Assembly (NCBI GenBank): GCA_025350705.1
Contig: JANXXH010000138.1
Coordinates: 1-37,026 of the forward strand
Length of the DNA stretch: 37,026 nt
Source: Gallionella sp.
Lineage (GTDB): Bacteria > Pseudomonadota > Gammaproteobacteria > Burkholderiales > Gallionellaceae
Direction: 5' to 3'
Each line of letters starts with the position of its first letter. The stretch's first letter is position 1. Positions 24,511-32,862 of the stretch are shown here, one piece after another. A program made the position numbers and the translations under genes. The notes beneath the pieces are model-generated. The model was not told the origin of the DNA. It ran no database searches and saw only the letters and a list, made by a program, of their open reading frames with translations.

Positions 24511-25953
24511 ATGAGCAATTTGTTTTCACGAATCCCGGATAAATATTGGGCTTATCTCGCGCTTGCTTTTTGGGGCACGCTAAGCTTCCTGCTATTGAAC
24601 AAAACATCTTACGGAATTGACGAAGGCGCAGCGCGAGCTTTATTGCTTGTCTGGTCAGTTGTAGACGATGTTGTTAGCCCAATCGTCACCTCTGGACTAC
24701 CTGATTTTCGCACGATATTTTTCGTGCCAGCAGGGTTTTTATGGACAGGCAACGTACTCGCAGCAAAAATTTCCACCATTTTTGTGACCGCAGGGGCAGC
24801 GTGGCTTATCTTCACATGGCGGCAACGCAGTGGCAATTCCGAAAGCGCTCTACTGGCAACTGGATTATTATTGATCTCTCCGCTAGTCATTGATCAAATC
24901 GACACCATTGCTGTCGCCCCATTTCTCCTGATCATTTTCGTTTTTGGCGCATGGTCAGATAAGATATATCGCGAAGCACCTCTGGCATTTGGCGGGATGT
25001 ACTTTGCACAGATATTTTTATGCCTCATTAGCACCACCCTCCATCCGGCAGGCCTAGCGTATCCGCTGGCATTGCTGTGGACATGGTATAAATATCCTGT
25101 TGGGAAACAACATAAATACTTTTTCGGCGGAATTATTTTTGCGGTTCTCTTTGCTCTGCTACTAACCCTGGGATGGCATCAAATAGAGTGGATCACAAAC
25201 CCGATCAGAAGTTTATCGAGTGTGTTTTCGGGATCGCCAACCAACAAGGATATCGGAGCTTTTCGCTGGATTACCGGAATTGGGTTGTCTTTAATCCTTC
25301 TTTTGGTGATCTGGAAACAAGCTGGTGATTTGTTTTCAGATTTTCTCGGGCGCATTCTGTTAGCCGCTTTCGTTATCGGCATCCTGGTCGGCGACGAAAC
25401 CTGGAGCACAATTGCACTTGTGATCTGCTTATACTGGGGCTTCCCATTATTGTTGTGGACTCGAACCAATTCTTCTCGTGGATTCTGGGGGCAGCGTGGT
25501 ATAACCTTATCGTTACTCTTTGTGATATCCACTTCGTTTATGCTCTCTGACAAAGTACGTTATCAAAAAGTGATGGGGGGCGAGCTCACACCGCGCGACA
25601 ACCTAATCAAATCCTTGATTGAAAATACAAAGGACTATTTGAATGAGGAGACCAAGCAAAGCTCGCCTCCGAAAAAGCCGCTTCAAATAGCCAGTCAATG
25701 GCCAGGGCTCACCATGCTTGCTTGCCACTGCGGCACTTTTCCACTTCCGCCACCCGCCAAGAACGAACAAGAACTTTTCGCAATGCTACATGGTGTGAAT
25801 TACTTAATTTTCGACCCACAAAATCCGGCAAATAGTTTACTTTCCCACCATCTTTCCTTAATGGATGCAGGTAAAGTCGAGACCGTCGCCTTGGAAGAAG
25901 GGGGCGTAATCGTTGAAATCAAGGGGCTCGCGCCTGACAAGATTACAAAATGA
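24511..25953 (+). CDS. Polytopic membrane protein, possibly GT-C glycosyltransferase-like (uncertain)
   Basis: The product is 480 residues with about ten membrane helices in the first 350 residues, then a soluble C-terminal domain of about 110 residues. An acidic pair in the first periplasmic loop (SYGIDEGAARALL) and the overall layout recall GT-C/ArnT-like glycosyltransferases, which use such a loop Asp. No signature is strong enough to be sure. It contains CHCG (about 403), a possible metal site. There is no good ribosome-binding site. A small membrane-protein gene follows 27 bases downstream. Confidence 0.6.
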   Translation: MSNLFSRIPDKYWAYLALAFWGTLSFLLLNKTSYGIDEGAARALLLVWSVVDDVVSPIVTSGLPDFRTIFFVPAGFLWTGNVLAAKISTIFVTAGAAWLIFTWRQRSGNSESALLATGLLLISPLVIDQIDTIAVAPFLLIIFVFGAWSDKIYREAPLAFGGMYFAQIFLCLISTTLHPAGLAYPLALLWTWYKYPVGKQHKYFFGGIIFAVLFALLLTLGWHQIEWITNPIRSLSSVFSGSPTNKDIGAFRWITGIGLSLILLLVIWKQAGDLFSDFLGRILLAAFVIGILVGDETWSTIALVICLYWGFPLLLWTRTNSSRGFWGQRGITLSLLFVISTSFMLSDKVRYQKVMGGELTPRDNLIKSLIENTKDYLNEETKQSSPPKKPLQIASQWPGLTMLACHCGTFPLPPPAKNEQELFAMLHGVNYLIFDPQNPANSLLSHHLSLMDAGKVETVALEEGGVIVEIKGLAPDKITK

Positions 25954-25980
25954 TAGGGATGTCGCGGTAATAAGGACACA

Positions 25981-26178
25981 ATGACTGAAATACTGATCTA
26001 TCTGACCATTGCAATCGCCTCTTTGTTTATGATGGGCTATACAGTGCACATGTTTGTGGGCGGACTGGTTAGCCCAGAAACAGAATCTTTTCTGATCGTG
26101 TTCGCTTGCCTGAGTGTCGCTTTTATTTTTGGATACATGACGTGGGATGTCATTCAAAAACGTAAGGGACGAAGGTAA
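25981..26178 (+). CDS. 65-residue two-helix membrane protein
   Basis: ATG at 25981 follows AAGGA. Two membrane helices (about 4-26 and 38-56) and a basic tail (QKRKGRR) are visible. It directly follows the 480-residue membrane-protein gene and is likely co-transcribed. No family is recognised. Confidence 0.7.
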   Translation: MTEILIYLTIAIASLFMMGYTVHMFVGGLVSPETESFLIVFACLSVAFIFGYMTWDVIQKRKGRR

Positions 26179-26182
26179 AGCC

Positions 26183-26197
26183 AGCCGGAATCCGGCT
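26183..26197. terminator. Hairpin between convergent genes
   Basis: AGCCGG-AAT-CCGGCT forms a perfect 6-bp stem with a 3-base loop between the convergent stops at 26178 and 26201. There is no long T-run, so termination strength is uncertain. Confidence 0.5.
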
Positions 26198-26200
26198 ATC

Positions 26201-26665
26201 TCAATTAGTAGAACTGGCGCGTTTCAATGTCTGTTGAGCCGAATTGTATTGGCTCGCCGTTGCAAACTGCCCTTTGTGAAATACAAATTGCAATTGCTTC
26301 CCCGCACCATTAAGCCCTGATATTCCGAAGGAACGGCCTGCAAAGTCTGAGTAATAACGAAGCTTTTTTACCAAGTCCAGTCGTGCCCCGTTGCGTTGCA
26401 TCAAGCCCACACTCTGCCCACTCACCTCCAGGCATACAGGTGCTGACGGCAATAGCATCAACCGTGTTTTGAATATCCGGTTGAATCCAACAATGAAAAA
26501 GAAGCAAGTTAAAAAATAAAGTAAATACGCCAAATTTTGGTCATCCCCATACCAGAATTTTGCTGCCAGAGAAGCGAGTACCGCCACCGTGGGAACATAG
26601 AGCAATAGATCCCATGCCATGCCTTTATAATCCGGCACCAGGTCAAATCGAACTGTCTCTATCAT
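26201..26665 (-). CDS. Small membrane protein with C-terminal soluble domain (unrecognised)
   Basis: The product is 154 residues. Two membrane helices (about 18-36 and 46-62) are followed by a soluble domain of about 90 residues containing LRYYSDFAGRSFGISG and LQFVFHKGQF. The last gene of the second cytochrome module, 27 bases after the thioredoxin-like gene. No function assigned. Confidence 0.65.
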   Translation of the reverse strand: MIETVRFDLVPDYKGMAWDLLLYVPTVAVLASLAAKFWYGDDQNLAYLLYFLTCFFFIVGFNRIFKTRLMLLPSAPVCLEVSGQSVGLMQRNGARLDLVKKLRYYSDFAGRSFGISGLNGAGKQLQFVFHKGQFATASQYNSAQQTLKRASSTN

Positions 26666-26692
26666 GATATCAAATCTGCCGGGATTAGCGCT

Positions 26693-27187
26693 TCACAAAA
26701 CCCGCTTGATCGCGCTATCCAATTCACCGTACAACATTCGGCCGGGACGCTCGAAACGCACGATCCCATTTTTATCGATGATATATGTCCATGGATCACC
26801 CATTACCTGATAGGCTTTATATGCTTGCGGGTTTTTATATTGGTCTATGTGAATAAATATCATCTGGCTCTGATAGTTATCCAGAATCCCTGTGAACATT
26901 TGAAGTTGTTCGTCACAATTTGTACAGTGCCCAGGTGTCGCAAATTCCAAAACAACGGGCTTGCCTGATAACAAAGCCTGATCGATGGAATACTGATACA
27001 TGCGAGGATCCGGTTGGCGATATGTGGTAACTTTACTAAAGTCGCCTCCGCCGTCAGCCAAGGTTTTAGTAGGCAAACTTGGGGCGCGAGCACCAACCGC
27101 GAAGCCCGCAGATAATTTTTGATCACACCCCGTCGAACTCAATAGCACAATTCCGCAGCAGGCCGATAGAAGCAACCGATTTTTCAT
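26693..27187 (-). CDS. Thioredoxin-fold lipoprotein (TlpA/ResA-like)
   Basis: The product is 164 residues from the ATG at 27187, whose ATGA overlaps the upstream stop. It has a lipoprotein signal (LSSTGC) and a thioredoxin fold with FATPGHCTNCDEQ (CxxC active site, about 91-94) and the DPWTYIIDKNGIVRFERPGR strand-turn typical of TlpA/ResA. Role: periplasmic disulfide reduction, for example of apocytochrome CxxCH motifs or copper-site cysteines. Its place after two cytochrome c genes supports cytochrome maturation. Confidence 0.85.
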   Translation of the reverse strand: MKNRLLLSACCGIVLLSSTGCDQKLSAGFAVGARAPSLPTKTLADGGGDFSKVTTYRQPDPRMYQYSIDQALLSGKPVVLEFATPGHCTNCDEQLQMFTGILDNYQSQMIFIHIDQYKNPQAYKAYQVMGDPWTYIIDKNGIVRFERPGRMLYGELDSAIKRVL

Positions 27188-27699
27188 ATCCGCTTTTGCC
27201 ACCCCATCGCGGTCTTGTATAAGTTATAACCCCAGATGATATTCGCTGACAGCACCAGCGTTCCAAATATTCCTACAAAGGCAAGCAGGTGACTGACCAG
27301 TTTTTCGGTACCATCGTCCACACCCAAACCCCCGACCAACCCGGCAACCAGGAAAAATACCACCATCCCGATCAACCCGAAGTTATGCATCCAAAAATGA
27401 ATCTTCACCAGGCGCACACTGTAGATCGTCCGACGGGAAACTGCAGGCACCACAAAATATAGCGCAGCAAATATCGCCATCTCGACCCAGCCCAACAAAT
27501 TGATGTGTCCATGCGCCAGGGTAATTAAACGCCCATGCGGGCTTTCATCCACAAAGTGACGGAAGGCTGGGATACCACCCATAAGCGCGCCCCAGGTAAA
27601 ACCTATGATGCTGTATATTATGCAAGCGTATACAAACCACAATATGTACCGGGTAAAATCCCTGTTCTTTGATGCATTTTCTTCAATGGCTTCCGTCAC
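27184..27699 (-). CDS. Second miniature CcoN-like membrane protein (171 aa, GTG start)
   Basis: GTG at 27699 lies 8 bases after GAGGG and gives VTEAIEENAS; the longer frame lies within the upstream cytochrome gene. About five membrane helices. TLAHGHINLLGWVEMAIFAALYFVVP carries His63/His65 in a sequence and loop pattern (IYSVRLVKIHFW) close to CcoN/NorB helices. It lacks CuB ligands. It is paralogous in design to the protein at 11085-11618. It overlaps the cytochrome c gene upstream by 17 bases and the thioredoxin-like gene by 4, so all three are coupled. It may bind heme b as an electron-transfer or assembly unit. Confidence 0.75.
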   Translation of the reverse strand: MTEAIEENASKNRDFTRYILWFVYACIIYSIIGFTWGALMGGIPAFRHFVDESPHGRLITLAHGHINLLGWVEMAIFAALYFVVPAVSRRTIYSVRLVKIHFWMHNFGLIGMVVFFLVAGLVGGLGVDDGTEKLVSHLLAFVGIFGTLVLSANIIWGYNLYKTAMGWQKRI

Positions 27700-28267
27700 G
27701 CTGCTGTCCCTCTTGTTCTTTTGATTTCCACCTGTCGCGAACATCCTTGAATTGGTTTTTCCAGCCGTCCGGTACCCACATATCAAGCATGGCGTCTATA
27801 AAACTCGATTCGCCTTTAGGCGGCTCGAATGCTGAGGCTGATCCCTGATCCGCTTTTAGTTCCGACAGAAATACTGACATAGCATGCAAATCGGCATCTG
27901 GAAGGGCCGATACGTAATCGGCCTCTTTGGGCGATAACCCATGGCCAACTGTCTTTGCGCGATAGGTCTTCTCAGGCTCTTTGAGAAAATGATAGAGATA
28001 GTCAACGCTATGGTTAGACCCGATCCCATCGAGATTCAGGCCCATGTTGGTCCCGCTGCCAACAGCTCTATGGCAGGAATAGCAATCACTTTGCCGATAT
28101 AACTCGAATCCGCGTAGCCCTTCATTTGAAAAGTCGTAATGGGTCACAACCGTGAATATCGGCTTTTTTGAAGTGAGCCCGAGCCACTCCAGCACAGCAA
28201 AGTTTCCCATCGCGATGACCACGATTAGAGCGACAATCCCAAAAAGGATCTTTTCACCCTTTTTCAT
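27683..28267 (-). CDS. Membrane-anchored monoheme cytochrome c, paralogue of the oxidase-operon cytochrome
   Basis: The product is 194 residues. The start (MKKGEK) with GGGGGAAG upstream matches the MKRGEK start of the cytochrome at 18841. It has a membrane anchor (about 8-28) and a heme site ELYRQSDCYSCH (62-66). The usual Met-Pro distal loop is not visible: where the paralogue has YRMPSY this one has KTVGHGLSPKEADY. The distal ligand may be His or absent. A polar C-terminal tail of about 40 residues follows. It is in the second cytochrome module after the c4-like gene. Confidence 0.88.
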   Translation of the reverse strand: MKKGEKILFGIVALIVVIAMGNFAVLEWLGLTSKKPIFTVVTHYDFSNEGLRGFELYRQSDCYSCHRAVGSGTNMGLNLDGIGSNHSVDYLYHFLKEPEKTYRAKTVGHGLSPKEADYVSALPDADLHAMSVFLSELKADQGSASAFEPPKGESSFIDAMLDMWVPDGWKNQFKDVRDRWKSKEQEGQQRDGSH

Positions 28268-28350
28268 TTGTCACTTCCCCCTTGGACTTCCCGCACCCAA
28301 ATTGCGTGGCGCGGGAATATGCATAACTATAATAAACGTGGTTAAAAGAT

Positions 28351-29115
28351 TTATTGAACAATCTTAACGTTCTTCATAACAGTCCGATTGTCGATTTCCA
28401 TCCCGTTTCCTGGCGTACTATCGGCTGCCTGTGATAGATAAGCTGCAGCATCATTGATATCATCATCGGTCATATTTTTTGCAACCGCCCGCATCTGCCC
28501 AATAGGATCATTTGCTCGAGAGCCATCACGCCAATGCGTCAACTGATTGACAATATATACATATTTCTGCTGGGCAATCTTTGGATAGATAGGATCGGCA
28601 CCACGACCGTTAGCTCCGTGGCAAGACTGACACGCCGGAACCTTTCCAATTTCTCCGTAGGTCACAAGAGACTTGCCTTTATAGGCTTGACCGATCTTCT
28701 TCCCGTCACTGGCCAGCGCCTTGAGGTCAGAAAGTTCTCCAATCCTCGGCTGGCTATTCTCATAGGCGGCCAAATCACGCCTGTCTTGTTCGGTAAGTCC
28801 CTTGGCGATATCGTTCATCACACCCATCGTCAGATCGGTGCGTTTTCCTTCCGCGAAATTTGTTAATTGCTTGACGATGTACACATACCCGACATTGGCA
28901 AGCTTTGGTGAGCCCATTGCATCATTACCCATGGCATTTTCACCATGGCAGGTCACGCAGGCTAAAACATTTGCTTCCGGTTTGCCATTTTCGTATATTT
29001 TTTTGCCATTCGACACGTTTGCCGTTATGGCGCCTTCGGCAAAACTCACACCAGAAAAAGCCAGCATGGCGACAGCTCCCCAACACACCAACGCCAATTT
29101 AGATAAATTACGCAT
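28351..29115 (-). CDS. Diheme cytochrome c (c4-like)
   Basis: The product is 254 residues. GGGAGGGG precedes the ATG at 29115. A signal peptide (about 1-26) is followed by two homologous class I heme domains: CVTCH (53-57) and CQSCH (162-166), each followed by a YVYIV(K/N)QL helix and a Met-containing segment. Matches the cytochrome c4 family of soluble or loosely bound diheme electron carriers feeding terminal oxidases. It is upstream of the membrane cytochrome and mini CcoN-like genes and probably supplies them. Confidence 0.92.
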   Translation of the reverse strand: MRNLSKLALVCWGAVAMLAFSGVSFAEGAITANVSNGKKIYENGKPEANVLACVTCHGENAMGNDAMGSPKLANVGYVYIVKQLTNFAEGKRTDLTMGVMNDIAKGLTEQDRRDLAAYENSQPRIGELSDLKALASDGKKIGQAYKGKSLVTYGEIGKVPACQSCHGANGRGADPIYPKIAQQKYVYIVNQLTHWRDGSRANDPIGQMRAVAKNMTDDDINDAAAYLSQAADSTPGNGMEIDNRTVMKNVKIVQ

Positions 29116-29193
29116 ACACCCCTCCCTTTCTAAATTTTTCGATCACTCACCTTCGCACAGGTTAACGCTACTGCGCCCCTTGACAAAAGCTGA

Positions 29194-29298
29194 TTAGGAA
29201 TTTTTCTTCAGCAGAAAATAAGCCAAGCCAAATAAAAAGCCGAAAATACCGACATACATCAAGAGAACTTCGCTGGTTGTTGTATCTGGTTCTAGCAT
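29194..29298 (-). CDS. 34-residue single-pass membrane peptide
   Basis: ATG at 29298 lies after GGAGGAG with ideal spacing. The sequence begins MLEPDTTTSEVLLMYVGI and has one membrane helix (about 11-29) and a short KKNS end. It lies 78 bases upstream of the c4-like gene, in the same direction. Same size class as the micro-peptides of the main oxidase operon. Confidence 0.75.
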   Translation of the reverse strand: MLEPDTTTSEVLLMYVGIFGFLFGLAYFLLKKNS

Positions 29299-29647
29299 TT
29301 GTGGCTCCTCCGTCAATAATAGTTATAAATAATTTGCAAACCCTAACAAAGCCCTTTTTAAAGGACATTAGTCATACTAGCATTAAGAAAACCATGAAGC
29401 AAGCAGGAGTGTTATTTTATGGCGGGGGAGTCAATAACCAACCGCATGGCCCCCGCTTTTCCTAGGCGTTTTGTAACTTCTCGAACGCCACCGGACTCGA
29501 CTGATCGACATGTCTGTGCCTTGCAAACCCTTATTGAAGCATAGATAATGGTCACACTCGGGGATTAAAAGCAGCCTCCCCGCCTCAAAGACATTCCATC
29601 GTCCAAGGTCTGCTCTGCAATTGGATATATCCAAGGAGGAGTCGCAA
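29299..29647. other. Divergent intergenic region before chrA
   Basis: About 350 bases between the 34-residue peptide gene (minus) and chrA (plus). It contains the terminator-like hairpin at 29422-29456. No convincing gene was found. Confidence 0.5.
29422..29460 (+). terminator. Terminator-like hairpin in the chrA leader
   Basis: GCGGGGG (29422-29428) pairs with CCCCCGC (29450-29456) and is followed by TTTT. Its orientation points toward chrA although no plus-strand gene is directly upstream, so it may be a leader attenuator or end an unseen transcript. Confidence 0.55.
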
Positions 29648-31021
29648 ATGAAAACCATGGACACATCACAACAAAAAATTTCCGGTGACACGCAACCGCC
29701 GGCTCAGGTCACGCTATCGCAAGCTGTCTGGTATTGGCTCAAGCTGGGCTTCATCAGTTTCGGCGGACCGGCAGGGCAAATTTCCATCATGCATCAGGAT
29801 TTGGTCGAGCGTAAGCGCTGGATTTCAGAGCAACGTTTCTTGCACGCGCTCAACTATTGCATGGTGCTCCCAGGCCCGGAAGCACAGCAGCTCGCCATCT
29901 ATATCGGCTGGATGATGCACCGCACCTGGGGTGGCATCATCGCCGGAACATTGTTCGTACTTCCTTCGCTGTTCATCCTGATCGCTCTATCGTGGATATA
30001 TCTCGCCTTCGGTGACGCGCCGCTGGTGTCCGGATTGTTCTATGGCATCAAACCCGCCGTGACCGCCATCGTGGTACATGCGGCCCATCGCATCGGATCA
30101 CGGGCTCTCAAGAACAACTTGCTGTGGGCGATCGCAGCGGCTTCGTTTGCCGCTATCTTCGCGCTGAACATACCTTTCCCGGCCATCGTCGCCGGTGCAG
30201 CATTGATCGGTTATATAGGTGGGCGCTTTGCGCCTGACAAATTCAAGGCCGGCGGCGGACACGGAAAAACTAACAAATCTTTCGGCCCGGCGTTGATCGA
30301 CGACCACACGCCGACACCGGAACATGCGCTGTTCCGCTGGTCCGGGCTGGTTAAGGTGGCGGTGACCGGTAGCCTGTTATGGCTGCTGCCTATGGCTGTG
30401 CTGACGGCAAACTACGGATGGGACCACACGCTGACACAGATGGGCTGGTTCTTCACCAAGGCCGCGCTATTGACATTCGGCGGGGCGTATGCGGTGTTGC
30501 CTTATGTCTATCAAGGTGCAGTGGGGCACTATGGATGGCTCACACCAGCGCAGATGATCGACGGCCTGGCCCTGGGCGAGACCACACCGGGGCCGCTCAT
30601 CATGGTGGTGGCCTTCGTCGGTTTCGTCGGCGGATATGTGAAAGCGTTGTTCGGGCCGGACATGCTGTTCCTGGCCGGCGCGATGGCGGCAGCATTGGTA
30701 ACATGGTTCACCTTCCTGCCTTCTTTCATTTTTATTCTGGCCGGCGGGCCGATGGTAGAGTCCACTCACGGTGTCCTCAAATTCACCGCGCCGTTGACGG
30801 CGATCACGGCAGCGGTCGTTGGAGTCATTCTGAATCTGGCATTGTTCTTCGGCTATCACGTACTCTGGCCGAAGGGCTTCGCAGGTACATTCGATTGGGT
30901 GTCGGCCTTGATCGCGCTGGCTGCGGCCATCGCGCTATTTCGTTTCAAACGCAGCGTCATCGAAGTCATCGCGTCTTGCGCCGTGTTGGGCCTCGCCGTG
31001 AAAATGACCTTGGCCATTTAA
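29648..31021 (+). CDS. chrA: Chromate transporter ChrA
   Basis: The product is 457 residues from the ATG at 29648, 6 bases after AAGGAGGA. It has two homologous CHR domains, each opening with the family motif: FISFGGPAGQISIMHQDLV in the first half and LLTFGGAYAVLPYV in the second, plus about ten or more membrane helices. The family is a proton-coupled chromate antiporter; some members may move sulfate or other anions. Standard length. It is a stand-alone gene with a hairpin in its leader. The base composition is GC-richer than the oxidase operon. Confidence 0.92.
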   Translation: MKTMDTSQQKISGDTQPPAQVTLSQAVWYWLKLGFISFGGPAGQISIMHQDLVERKRWISEQRFLHALNYCMVLPGPEAQQLAIYIGWMMHRTWGGIIAGTLFVLPSLFILIALSWIYLAFGDAPLVSGLFYGIKPAVTAIVVHAAHRIGSRALKNNLLWAIAAASFAAIFALNIPFPAIVAGAALIGYIGGRFAPDKFKAGGGHGKTNKSFGPALIDDHTPTPEHALFRWSGLVKVAVTGSLLWLLPMAVLTANYGWDHTLTQMGWFFTKAALLTFGGAYAVLPYVYQGAVGHYGWLTPAQMIDGLALGETTPGPLIMVVAFVGFVGGYVKALFGPDMLFLAGAMAAALVTWFTFLPSFIFILAGGPMVESTHGVLKFTAPLTAITAAVVGVILNLALFFGYHVLWPKGFAGTFDWVSALIALAAAIALFRFKRSVIEVIASCAVLGLAVKMTLAI

Positions 31022-31054
31022 AGATCATCCCGCGATTCGATTTTGAAATACGTC

Positions 31055-31399
31055 TCAATGCATTCTGTTTTTTAGTTCGACACTCAAGGCATCTGCCGCG
31101 TCGCCCATCAAGTCCGATGGGCGACGGCCGCAATAATTATCCATCCATAACTTAATGACATTGTCATCAACACCCTTCAGAAAATCCATATTTCGGGCCA
31201 CCGCCACCCCGCTGAGGTATCCGGTCAACCAGGCACTGTCGGCAATCGCATTCGGTGATGGCGCAGGTTGCCCGGCACGGTCTTTAACCCATGCCCCGCA
31301 ACTTTTCATCCCCTTCACGGTAACTCCGTCGGCAACCGCATCGCCGGTTGCAGAAAGAACGATAGCGAACGCGATCGACAATCCCTTCAAGAAATTCAT
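31055..31399 (-). CDS. Small secreted protein, Rap1a-like pattern (uncertain)
   Basis: The product is 114 residues from the ATG at 31399 (GAGGG upstream). Signal peptide to about 23, then MKSCGAWVKDR, LTGYLSGVAVARN and IKLWMDNYCGRRP. Two conserved Cys and the YLSG-YC pattern resemble Rap1a/Tai-like or other small secreted proteins of unknown role. It is convergent with chrA. Exported, function unknown. Confidence 0.6.
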   Translation of the reverse strand: MNFLKGLSIAFAIVLSATGDAVADGVTVKGMKSCGAWVKDRAGQPAPSPNAIADSAWLTGYLSGVAVARNMDFLKGVDDNVIKLWMDNYCGRRPSDLMGDAADALSVELKNRMH

Positions 31400-31641
31400 T
31401 TTTCCCTCACAGCTATCACAGATATTCAAAAAACCCACCCGTCATCGGAATCAATCGAGTCTGAGCTGCCCCCGTTGATTCGCGCATTGATTCGAAATTC
31501 ACCCATTGATAATCACCTCACGAAACCTGCCATTGGAAATGTTAATTCAGGCCAGCTTATCAGAACACCAGATGGCAGTTAACCCGAATATAAAGTACAC
31601 TCATCGGATATAATTAATTTCGGAATAAGTGAGGAGTGCCC

Positions 31642-31980
31642 ATGCGATTTTCAAAAGGAATCTTAGTTGTCACTGTCACAGTGTCTCTGATTGCCGGGTT
31701 GAGTGGATGCGCCAGCAGCTTGATCGGGGAGCACCCTGGGACAGACCGAGTGTCTCAAGCCGATGCAAATCAGGTTGGTGGCTGTCAGTCCAAGGGAACA
31801 ATCATTGTTAGCGTTCTTGCCAAAGTTGGATTTATCATTCGAGATGCCGTGGACGTGGAAGCCAATTTGTATCAAATGGCTCGCAATGATGCCGTAGATG
31901 CCGGTGCAGATACGATCGTGGCGGGCGAATCACCCGAGTTCGGCAAGCGAACTTTTAAAATGTACAAATGCCGGCCTTAA
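31642..31980 (+). CDS. DUF4156-like lipoprotein
   Basis: The product is 112 residues from the ATG at 31642 (GAGGAG upstream). Lipobox LSGC, then a short domain with VEANLYQMARNDAVDAGAD and a late Cys (MYKC), the pattern of DUF4156/RcsF-like outer-membrane lipoproteins. Stand-alone gene of unknown function. Confidence 0.7.
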   Translation: MRFSKGILVVTVTVSLIAGLSGCASSLIGEHPGTDRVSQADANQVGGCQSKGTIIVSVLAKVGFIIRDAVDVEANLYQMARNDAVDAGADTIVAGESPEFGKRTFKMYKCRP

Positions 31981-32054
31981 TCTGAACCTTATTGCGGGGG
32001 CGATGAACTTCTGACGGCAAAAACGAAGCGCCACTGTTCTGCGCTAACGTACGG

Positions 32055-32267
32055 TCAGTGCGCATCGTTATCCGTTTTGGTAACCGCCGCACATTTGCTG
32101 CACAGACACGAGCGGTTGCGCTCATGTTCGGGCAGACGCGCGATTGCGGCCGGATCGACTGTTACGTCAGAGCACCAGCAGGGCGTATCAAAACTGCCGC
32201 TGCGGGCGCGGGCGCATTCATTTGGCCCGTGGCAAAGAGGACATATTGAATTTCGCATTGACAGCAT
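32055..32267 (-). CDS. Cysteine-rich CWC family protein
   Basis: The product is 70 residues starting at 32267 (GAGG upstream). It has CPLCHGPNECA, then PCWCSDV and SCLCSKC, the paired Cys layout of the small CWC proteins, probably binding zinc. It is a common orphan in betaproteobacteria with no established function. Confidence 0.75.
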   Translation of the reverse strand: MLSMRNSICPLCHGPNECARARSGSFDTPCWCSDVTVDPAAIARLPEHERNRSCLCSKCAAVTKTDNDAH

Positions 32268-32318
32268 TCGGATGGCCTCAACCCTGCACCCTAACGTGGA
32301 ACAAGGCGGTTGGGCAAC

Positions 32319-32669
32319 TCATCGTGAGGGCGGTTGGGATTTTTCAATCGCATTGGATGCACTCTGCAGCCTGAGCTCAGCCTCGGCTCGCTCACGCTCG
32401 ATGTCGATGCGATCAAGGTAGTCATTGCGGATTTTCGCATATGACTTAAGAACACCGTCCAGCGTTGTACAGAGTTCGAGAGCTGCGCTCGCATTACCGC
32501 CTGACTTTAGCGCTTCCGTTCTTGCATTTCGACATTGAGCAGCGAGCAGATCAAGCACTTTGTCTTCCAGTATTGCAACGGGATTGTCGGTGCCGGTGAT
32601 ATTCGCCAGCATGACCGGGCCATCTTGATCAATAACCTGAAGAAGCGGCGATTGGGAAATCATTGTCAT
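32319..32669 (-). CDS. Hypothetical coiled-coil/helical protein (unrecognised)
   Basis: The product is 116 residues from the ATG at 32669 with AAGGAA upstream. No signal peptide or membrane segment. Its C-terminal half is charged and helical (IDIERERAEAELRLQ), probably a coiled coil. It lies 42 bases downstream of tRNA-Ser on the same strand. Confidence 0.6.
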   Translation of the reverse strand: MTMISQSPLLQVIDQDGPVMLANITGTDNPVAILEDKVLDLLAAQCRNARTEALKSGGNASAALELCTTLDGVLKSYAKIRNDYLDRIDIERERAEAELRLQSASNAIEKSQPPSR

Positions 32670-32707
32670 TGTACTTTCCTTGAATATTCTGATGCTCAAC
32701 GGGTGAT

Positions 32708-32797
<90 letters not shown>

Positions 32798-32862
32798 GGA
32801 AAAGTCAACTCACAGCGGCGCGCATTCTACCAGCAAGCTCCATTTTCGTGCAGAATGTTCAC

